This document shows positions 56,081 through 64,000 of a stretch of DNA of 64,000 bases, piece after piece (position 1 is the stretch's first letter; every line of letters begins with the position of its first letter). The DNA comes from Avena insularis. Its lineage: Eukaryota > Streptophyta > Magnoliopsida > Poales > Poaceae. The position numbers were made by a program, and so were the translations under genes. The notes under the pieces were generated by a model that was not told where the DNA came from, made no database searches, and saw nothing but the letters and a program-made list of their open reading frames with translations. The stretch is from the NCBI GenBank assembly GCA_023614405.1, contig JAJUPC010000236.1:186001-250000 (forward strand). The letters are read 5' to 3'.

Positions 56081-56858
56081 AAATTATGAAGGCTCGTGAT
56101 CAGTTTTTGATAAATTGACACAATTGAGGCAAGGAACCATGTCCGTTGATGAGTACTACATGGAGATGGAGATGCTTATGCAGCGTGCTAGAGTTCATGA
56201 ATCCCTTGAGATGACCATGCAACGATTCCTCAACAATCTGAAGTTACCAATCAAGAGCATTGTTCGTCATCACAAGTATGATACTATGCATGAGCTATTG
56301 CACCATGCTAGAGAGGCCGAATCGCAGTTGGCTGAAGAGGCAAAGTCACGTGCGAGGTTTCCGTCTTCCAGCCGTTTTTTGGCCAGATCGATACCTCCTA
56401 CGGTGGCACCACCTGCTAGCCACCCGTCACCTTCAGCTAAGCCAGCACCTACATCTTCGTTTGGTTCCAATGCTCGGAAGCCTGCTGCACCTGCTACTAC
56501 TTCGGGTTCCAATATGTCGACTGCACGTACTCGCGATGTGGTGTGCCATACTTGTGGCGGTAGGGGACACTACAAGAAGGATTGTCCAAACAGCAAGGTT
56601 ATGTATGTCAATGAACAAGGTGAAGTAGAGAGTGGAGATGAAGCTGATGATGATGATATTGATGATGGCGAGGATGGTGCCGATACTTATCCTGAGCGTG
56701 CACCAACTATTGTCGTATCTTCACGTATACTTAGTGTGCAACCGATTGATGATTCTCAGCATTGCAACTTGTTCCAAACAAAAGCTCTAGTTGGACCTAA
56801 CAAAGCTTGCAAGGTAATTATTGATGGAGGTGGCTACAGAAATCTTGCAAGTAAGTAA
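56081..56858 (+). pseudogene. Gag C-terminal part of C7
   Basis: Begins mid-capsid with a 22-base loss after ATTATGAAGGCTCGT, then LTQLRQGTMSVDEYYMEMEM, CCHC knuckle CHTCGGRGHYKKDC, acidic linker and protease IIDGGGYRNLASK, where Ser-Cys is Gly-Tyr. TAA at about 56858. Forms the spacer and start of the plus arm. Confidence 0.88.
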
Positions 56859-58094
56859 TTATGTGCCAAGCTGAATTTGACATATTTTGCCTCATCCGAA
56901 GCCATACTACATACCATGGTTGAGCAACAATGGTCAGATGAAGGTAAATCATATGGTACGTGTGAATTTCCAAATAGGGAATACAAAGATTCTATTGATT
57001 TTGATGTGGTTCCTATGACTGTTTACCATCTTCTATTGGGTCGGCCTTGGCTTCATGATCGCCATGTGCAACACAATGGCCGAGCCAATACGTATCTCTT
57101 GGAATTCAAAGGAAAGAAGATTACTATGCAGCCAATGACACCACAAGACATTGTGAATGATTCTCGCCAGAAGATAGAGGTGAATTTGAAGGAAGATCCT
57201 ATAGCTCGGCGAGATTGTGTGACAACTGTTCTTGATGTAATCGAGCCTAAATTGAGTGATATAACAAAAAGTGATAGAGTGCCTAATCTATTTATAGTAG
57301 CCACCAAGGAAGATATGACAAAATTTCGTGAGGATCCTACAGCCATGCCACGTGTGCTCAAGTATAAGGGCGAGGTATTGGTTTCTAATGACATGCCCCC
57401 TGTTTCTCTTGGTGTCTCTTCTGTTTTGCAGAATTTTGGGGATGTGTTTCTAGAAGATGTACCCGCAGGTTTGCCTCCATTGCGTGGTATTGAACACCAA
57501 ATTGACTTGATCCCTGGCGCCACACTTCCTAACCGTGCACCCTACAGGACCAATCCCGAAGAAACTAAGGAAATACAGAAGCAAGTACAAGCGTTGCTGG
57601 ATAAAGGGTACATTCGTGTTTCTCTTAGCCCTTGTGTTGTTCCTGTTATTTTAATGCCTAAGAAAGATGGTACATGGCGCATGTGTGTAGATTGTAGAGC
57701 GATTAATAACATCACTATTCGATATCGTCATCCTATTCCACGCTTAGAGGATATGCTAGATGAATTGAGTGGTGCTGCTGTTTTCTCTAAGATTGACTTG
57801 CATAGTGGTTATCATCAAATTAGGATGAAAGAAGGGGATGAGTGGAAAACTGCTTTCAAAATGAAATTTGGTTTGTATGAGTGGTTAGTCATGTCGTTTG
57901 GTCTTAATAATGCACCTAGTACATTCATGAGATTAATGAATCGTGTTTTGAGAGATTTAATTGGTCGTTTTGTGGCTGTTTACTTTGATGATATACTTAT
58001 CTACAGCCACAACGAAACTGAATATTGTAATCCTATCCGACAAGTTTTATAGGTGTTTCGTGCTAATAAACTGTATGCTAATCTTGAGAAGTCT
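56859..58094 (+). pseudogene. Protease and RT of C7 (plus arm of inverted duplication)
   Basis: 391-codon frame from 56877: [20 protein letters not shown] to [20 protein letters not shown], then TAG at 58050. RT has all main blocks, with [10 protein letters not shown] instead of [10 protein letters not shown]. Interrupted at AAGTCT by the solo LTR. Confidence 0.92.
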
Positions 58095-59168
58095 TGATGA
58101 GGACATCCCTACAATTACACCTACCCCAATGACTACTGAAGATGCTACAACTGTTGCAAGAAAGGATCAGTCCAAGGAGATTAGAATTGGAACTATTACA
58201 AGAGCTCATGCTAAGCTGCTTGAACAACGGGTGAATTTACTCCTAAACGAATCTGGTACTTTGATTGATGATAACTTTATACTGCCTAAGTCTATGCATT
58301 TATGTATGATCAGGTTCGTTGGAGAAACAAGCATGGCGCGAGGAAGAGAAGGGCTACAAGAGAAGCCCAACATGATGATCGCCCAAGGATGCGCAAGGGA
58401 GGAGCGAGAGGAAAGCGCAATACAAGCAAGGGAGATCATCGAAGATAAGGAACGTTCAATTCGGACAGACAGAAGTCCTGAAATTCAAACGAACGTGGAT
58501 TCCTCATACGAACTCCAAATCAAGCAAATAAGCACTTGTTGGATAGATAATTCCAAGATCTTTCCAATGTGTACTTCCACGTCTGAAAGACCCCGGATAA
58601 TCCATCCCCCACACCCTGGATAATCCGGCCCTGCTTTGGAGATTCTGCAAAGGACTTCGTGCGTGACGTTCAGTACCAGGGCGGATATATGACCAGACTT
58701 TTTCCCCCGGGATAATCCGGCCCTCTTAGACCGGATAATCCGGCCCAAAAAGTTCCCATCAGATCCAGACGGATCTGACTGTATCAGACACGTTTTCGTT
58801 TCGCGTTTTTCGGACGTTCCGGAGGCCATATAAGCCTAGGAACGCCCTCTAGTTTAGGTTAGACCATGTTAAAATATTTTGGAGTTGTTTCTTTCATAGA
58901 ACCTCTGGAATTACCCTGTGTTCGAATCTATCAACTATAATTGAGTGTGATATGTTGTTCCATTGGGAATTAGTAGATTGCATACCACCCTTCGTGGTCA
59001 CGGCTGCGTACGCAAGAGTGTGGTGTTGTGAATATCCTACAAGGTTCGAGAGCTGTTGCATTGGCATCAGGGATCAAGCGGGAGAGATCAGAGCTACACA
59101 CTAGTTATCTATCATCCACCATCACCATCGACAAGACCTTGCTGAGAAGATCGGGCCACCCCATATCA
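58095..59168 (+). repeat. Solo LTR inside the RT of C7
   Basis: 1074 bp, TGATGAGGACATCC to CCCATATCA, with no internal region on either side. Flanks AGTCT (58090-58094) and AGTGC (59169-59173) are an imperfect target duplication, and RT continues beyond. U3 has CCGGATAATCCGG palindromes (58590-58745) and codes ITRAHAKLLEQRV. Confidence 0.9.
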
Positions 59169-61118
59169 AGTGCACATTTGCAAAAGATAAGGTCATATTT
59201 CTGGGATTTTTCGTATCTAAGAATGGGGTAGAGGTAGATCAATCTAAAATTGAATCAATTCAGAATTGGCCTACTCCCATGAATGTAAGTCAAGTGCGTA
59301 GTTTCCACGGCTTAGCTGTTTTCTATAGGCGCTTTTGTGAAAGATTTTAGCACCATTGCTGCACCTTTGAATTATTTGACAAAGAAAGGTGTTCCTTTTG
59401 TATGGGGCGTGACCCAACACATTGCTTTTGATACATTGAAACGTTTACTTACTTCTGCACCATTACTTGCATTACCTGATTTTTAGAAGCAATTTGAAGT
59501 TGAATGTGATGCTAGTGGTATAGGCATTGGTGGTGTTTTGATGCAAGAGGGTCGCCCTATATCATATTTTTCTGAGAAACTTACTGGTGCTTGTTTGAAT
59601 TATCCTATCTATGATAAAGAATTGTATGCACTTGTTAGAGTACTTGAGGTTTGGCAACATTATTTGTGGCCAAAGGAATTTATCATACATTCTGATCATG
59701 AAGCTTTGAAATACTTGAAAGCTCAATCAAACTTGCATAGACGATTAGCTAAATGGGTTGAGTTTATTGAGTCTTTTCCTTACATCATTAAATATAAGAA
59801 GGGAAAAGAGAATGTTGTTGTTGATGCTCTATCTAGGAAGAATATGCTATTAACCAATCTTGATGTTAAAATTCCTGGGTTAGAAGCTATTTGTGCACTT
59901 TATGCAACTGACCATAATTTTGCTGAACCATATCGTTTGTGTGCTCTTAGAAACGCATGGGATAAGTATCATATACATGATGGTATTTGTTTCGAGCTAA
60001 CAAATTATGTATTTGTGTTTGTTCTTAGTGCAGGAATCACATGTTGGTGGTTTGATGGGTCACTTTGGGCGTGAGAAGATGTTGCTCATGCTTGCTGATC
60101 ATTTTTATTAGCCCAAGATGAGGCGTGATGTGTACAGATTTGTGAGCCGATATATTACATGCCACAAGTCGAAGTCCAAGCTGAAGCCTCACGGTTTGTA
60201 TACACCTCTCTCTGCACCTACTACTCCATGGGAAAATATTAGAATGGATTTTGTGCTAGGTCTCCCTAAAACTCAGAGAGGTCATGATTCAATATTTGTG
60301 GTAGTGGATAGGTTCTATAAGATGTCTCATTTTATTGCCTACCATAAAAGCAACGATGCGTTGAATGTTGCTAACCTGTTTTTCAGCGACATCGTGAGAT
60401 TACATGGAGTACCTAAGGCGATTGTTTCTGACCATGATGTGAAGTTCATGAGCTACTTTTGGAATACCTTATGGGGGAAGCTGGGAATGAAGCTGCTATT
60501 CAGTACTACATGTCATCCCCAAACAGATGGTCAAACGAAGGTGGTGAATCGAACATTGTCATAGCTGCTAAGGACTATGATAAAAAGAATCTGCGGGAGT
60601 GGGAAGAGTGTTTTCCACATGTTGAGTTTGCATACAACAGGGCTATGCATTCAACTACTCAGCTTTGTCCTTTTGAGGTGGTGTATGGCTTCAAGCCTTT
60701 GACGCCACTTGATATGTTGCCTCTGCCATTACATGAGACAGTTGATATGGAGGCATCCAAACGTGCTGATTATGTGAAGAAAATTCATGGGAAGACTTGA
60801 GAGTCTATTGAGAAGAAAGGCAAGAACATTGCTGCTGCAAGGAATCAAGCAAGGAAGGAAGTGTTGTTCAAGCCTAGAGACACGGTTTCGGTGCATCTGC
60901 GCAAGGACAGATTTCCACAACTTCGCAAGTCCAAGTTGAAGCCACGTGGTGCTAGTCCTTACAATGTGTTAACCAGAATTAATGATAATGCCTACTCGGT
61001 GGACATACCTATTGAGGAGTTTGGTGTTCTTAGCAACAACTTCAACGTTGCTGATTTGTCACCATATGCTGGAGAAGACCTTGGAGCGTCGAGGCGACGC
61101 CTTTTGAAGGGAGGGAGA
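59169..61118 (+). pseudogene. RT end, RNase H and integrase of C7
   Basis: RNase H with [33 protein letters not shown] and [12 protein letters not shown]. Integrase zinc ligands lie in separated frames; core [20 protein letters not shown] and TDGQTKVVN, where the catalytic Glu position reads Lys. Lesions: extra T near 59333, TAG near 59485, frameshift near 59985, TAG near 60110, 60562 and TGA near 60798. Polypurine tract GAAGGGAGGGAGA. Confidence 0.9.
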
Positions 61119-62023
61119 TGATGAGGACATCCCTACAGTTACACCTACCCCAATTGCTGCTGCTGATGTTCCAACTGCTACAAAGAAAGTTCAATCCAAT
61201 GAGATAAGGATTGGACCAATTACAAGAGCTCGTGCTAAGCTACTAGAACAACAGGTGAACTTGTTTCTTCATGAACCTGGTGTTTTAATTAATGAGAATT
61301 TTATACTACCAAGTATTTGAATTATTGTATGATCAGGTACTTGGGAGAAGAAGACATAGCAAGGAGCGAGGAGTTAATGGAACACGGCGTGTTGATCAAT
61401 GAAGAATGCACGAGGGAGGAGAGGGAGGAAGCGCAAGGAGCTGTCCAAGACGAAGATCAACAGTTGGAGGAACTTCTCTTCCGCGGCAGACAAAAGCATA
61501 TGTTTTCTGCCACGGCAGGAAAACTGAGTCAGGCTCTGCCATGGCAGGCTGCCGCGGCAGAGAATCCGCCTGAAAGTCTGCCACCACAGAGACCTGAGGC
61601 CGAACCCTTTTTGGGTCGGTTCGTACCCTAGTTGGGTGGGCCAACTCGGATTCCCCCTTAGGACGCCGCCCCCAGATTCTTAAATAGATGGGCGCCACAC
61701 CAAGTTAGGTTTAGACCACGTTAAAATTATTTTGGAGTTGTTTCTTTTATAGAACCTCTAGAATTACCCTATGATCGAATTCTACTAATTGCAATTGAGT
61801 GTGATCTATTGTTCCATTGGGAATTAGTAGATTGCATACTACCGTTCGTGGTCGACGGCTGCGTGCGCAAGAGTGTGGTGTTGTGAATATCCTACAAAGT
61901 TCGAGAGCTATTGCATTGGCATCAGGGTTCGAGCGGGAGAGATCATAGCTACGCACTAGTTATCAATCATCCACCATTACCATTGACAGGAGCTTGCTGA
62001 GAAGATCGGGCCACCCCATATCA
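61119..62023 (+). repeat. 3' LTR of element C7
   Basis: 905 bp, duplicate of 45689-46592 (see shared variants there). TGCCGCGGCA-type block at 61485-61590. Followed by repeat G. Confidence 0.93.
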
Positions 62024-63794
62024 CATCTTTAGCTAGGAAGCTTGTAAACTCATGAAAGTAGGGAATTATCCATCAAATATGGAATCTCCTTTTGTAAACA
62101 ATTGCTTGAAATGCCAAGATGCACTGATCTACCAAATATGGACACGTTTGTAAGCTTGATTGGCGAATATGCTTCAATGCACGGAGTAGTACAAAACATG
62201 AAAAAGGTACAGAAACTATGGATGTGACCTTGCTCCTCTTGTTTGAAAGCCTTGAATTAATGTTCATTAATTTCGACAGATGTCTATCAAGTCATTAAAT
62301 GTTGGAAAGCATACAAGCCTATGGGTCCATCTGACGGGGACAACATCCCAAGTGGGAGTAGCGTACCTTAGAAGCTTCAACTTCAAAATTTCGGCAGAGC
62401 ATCGAAATATCCCGCCCACCCATTCAAACATCCCGCGCATCCATTCAAAACATCCAACCCCAAAAATTATTTTATTGCACAAATTTAGCCTGGAAGCTTG
62501 AAAGAAAGTTATACATGGTGTGAAAAAGGGGGTGGTGGCATTTTGAGCCATCAGCTTTGTAATTGCTGCACAACAAAACACATTGTTGTCACATGGAAAT
62601 TCCAAAACAAACTTCAAATTTGAAACCAAACATATTGGTTGATTTGCCAAGATGCAATGATCTACCAAATGCGGACACGTCATCATAAACTATCTCCATG
62701 ACCTTGGTCACCTTTTTTTTGGACGATGGTCATCTTCTTGAAAGCCTTAAATTGTTCAAAAATTTTAGTGAATGCCTAGAAACTCGTTTAAATGCTGGAA
62801 AGCAACTCTCGCTGGCGTGTGGGTCTAGACGGTGATAACGCATCTAAGAGGCCCCACGCCGGAGTAGCGTATGCTAGAAGCTTTGACCTCAAAATTTTGG
62901 TACAACGCCCAAACATGGCACCCATCCATTAAAATATCCCGTGCATCCATTCAAACATGCTTCACCTCTTTCTAGAATGCAAAATTCCTCTTCTATCCCC
63001 GCTCTGGAAACAAGAATCCGAGGAGCACTGCAATAACAGAGGGATATAGGTGGTAAATTTGCGTTCTCCCAAGTGCATCACCCCATCGACGTTTCCTAGC
63101 CCTTCTACAATATTTACCTGCCCACCCACTCCGACATACACTAACTTTTTGGACCCACCATGCAAGTGACCCACATGTCAGTGAGCCAGAATTACGGGAA
63201 GTAGAGATTCCCATCGCTTGTTGTTCAAAATTCAAATATTTTTCGCTAAATCAAGATAAAATCGTTAAAATCATCGAACCTAGTTCGGAAGCTTGAAAAT
63301 TCATGAAACTTGGCAATTATCTGTCAATTTTTTTATATTTTGTGATAAAATTGGTGCGGTGAGATTTTGAACCACATATAGTCTTTATAGTTGCTTCACA
63401 ACGGAAGCCATTGTTGTCACTTGGACAATTTAAATTAACTTCGAATTTGGATGCACCTTTTTTGTACACATTGTTTGAAATGGCAATATGCAGTTATGCA
63501 CCGATCTACCAAACACGGACACGTTATCATAAACTATGGCAAACATATTGCCATGACCTTGGTCATCTCCTTTGAAAGCCATGAATGTTCATACATGGTA
63601 CGCCATATTGTGAAACGGGTTTCTTCGAAAGTAGTTAAAATTTAGCATACTTTTTCATGGAAACTAGGCAGTGCACATAATAAAATACTCTGTGAAAGAA
63701 AGACATTGCTTCAATTTATATATTTTTGTTTGGATTTTTCTTTCAAAAGGTCCCAAATTAAGCTGCATTATTAGCATTCATATCAAGAAGTTGA
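62024..63794 (+). repeat. Diverged long repeat, family G (third locus)
   Basis: Collinear with 46593-48366 with scattered substitutions. No gene seen. Confidence 0.8.
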
Positions 63795-64000
63795 GGGGTT
63801 GTTTGGTTAAGATTATCTATCGCTTTTAGATTTCTTTAATAAGCCACTTTAGTTTTTTGTTTTGGCTTATAGCATCATTCAACTATGTAAAATTAAAAGC
63901 TAAAAAAACAAAGCCAAAAACATGTTCCTCGCTTTATAAGCCAAATATCAAAAGCCAGAATTAGAGCCCAAACAAATAGCGCCTAAATCTAATGGAACTC
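63795..64000 (+). mobile_element. MITE-like element, second copy, and window edge
   Basis: 63795-63983 is again 189 bp: GGGGTTGTTTGGTTAAGA at the start, and an end whose reverse complement is GGCGCTATTTGTTTGGGC. The last 17 bases have no match to the first locus. Confidence 0.6.

Noticed and set aside
1..64000. tRNA or rRNA genes
   Set aside because: No cloverleaf-like or rRNA-like segment was recognised; the TGGTATCAG motifs are retroelement primer sites.

Overview
This window is repeat-dense plant DNA, most likely from a grass (Poaceae), and it consists almost entirely of nested, broken and rearranged LTR retrotransposons. I see no bacterial, organellar or rRNA/tRNA signal. The evidence for a grass is the set of Ty3/gypsy elements primed by initiator-Met-type tRNA, whose LTRs begin TGATGAGGACATCC and encode a GPITRARAK-type tail (typical of grass centromeric or CRM-like chromoviruses), an Athila-like element with a TGGCGCC primer site, a CACTA terminus, and CCGG-palindrome arrays in LTRs. 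The species cannot be named from the sequence. Element names A to F, C3 to C7 and repeat family G are mine.

Layout. 1-3598 and 11101-13009 are the two halves of a minus-strand CRM-like element (A). Its leader is split by a complete plus-strand element of the same family (B, 3599-11095) with GATGC target duplications on both sides. A itself sits in the leader of a minus-strand element of another family (D1, 13010-14041). The LTR of D1 is interrupted by a plus-strand relative (D2, 14042 to about 19003), which carries no recognisable polymerase but has long ORFs with a repeated CSFxCFxC-like motif. Then come a satellite of about 160-195 bp units full of telomere-like AAACCCTA (19003-20400), a longer diverged repeat (G, 20401-21480), host-gene-like exons (21480-22970), and the subterminal array and end of a CACTA transposon (23040-24096).

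Next are a plus-strand LTR and gag (E1, 24246-27970) facing tail to tail with a minus-strand copy (E2, 27971-28625 and 38311-39837). E2 is split by a 9.7 kb Athila-like element (F, 28626-38310). F keeps gag and protease and an ORF resembling the ATHILA ORF-1 family, but has no RT, RNase H or integrase.

From 39838 rightwards lie rearranged CRM-like pieces. C3 (39838-45070) has no 5' LTR. C4 (45071-46592) is an integrase tail plus LTR. C5 (50940-54770, minus) is internally deleted. C6 and C7 (54771-62023) form an inverted duplication, and the plus arm carries a solo LTR. A direct duplication of about 3.5 kb links 45071-48555 with 60503-63983. Between 48556 and 50939 is the only stretch that could be host genic DNA (possible minus-strand exons with a TATA box).

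How the parts relate. B is the least damaged reference for the CRM-like family: 5' LTR, primer site, Gag with a CCHC knuckle, protease, RT, RNase H, DD35E integrase, polypurine tract, 3' LTR. It is still dead, because of a cluster of indels in RT, a nonsense codon in integrase and a lost zinc ligand. Other copies are decayed mainly by C-to-T-type nonsense changes and by deletions with microhomology at the breakpoints. D and F look non-autonomous and would need enzymes from relatives. No intact host gene can be claimed.
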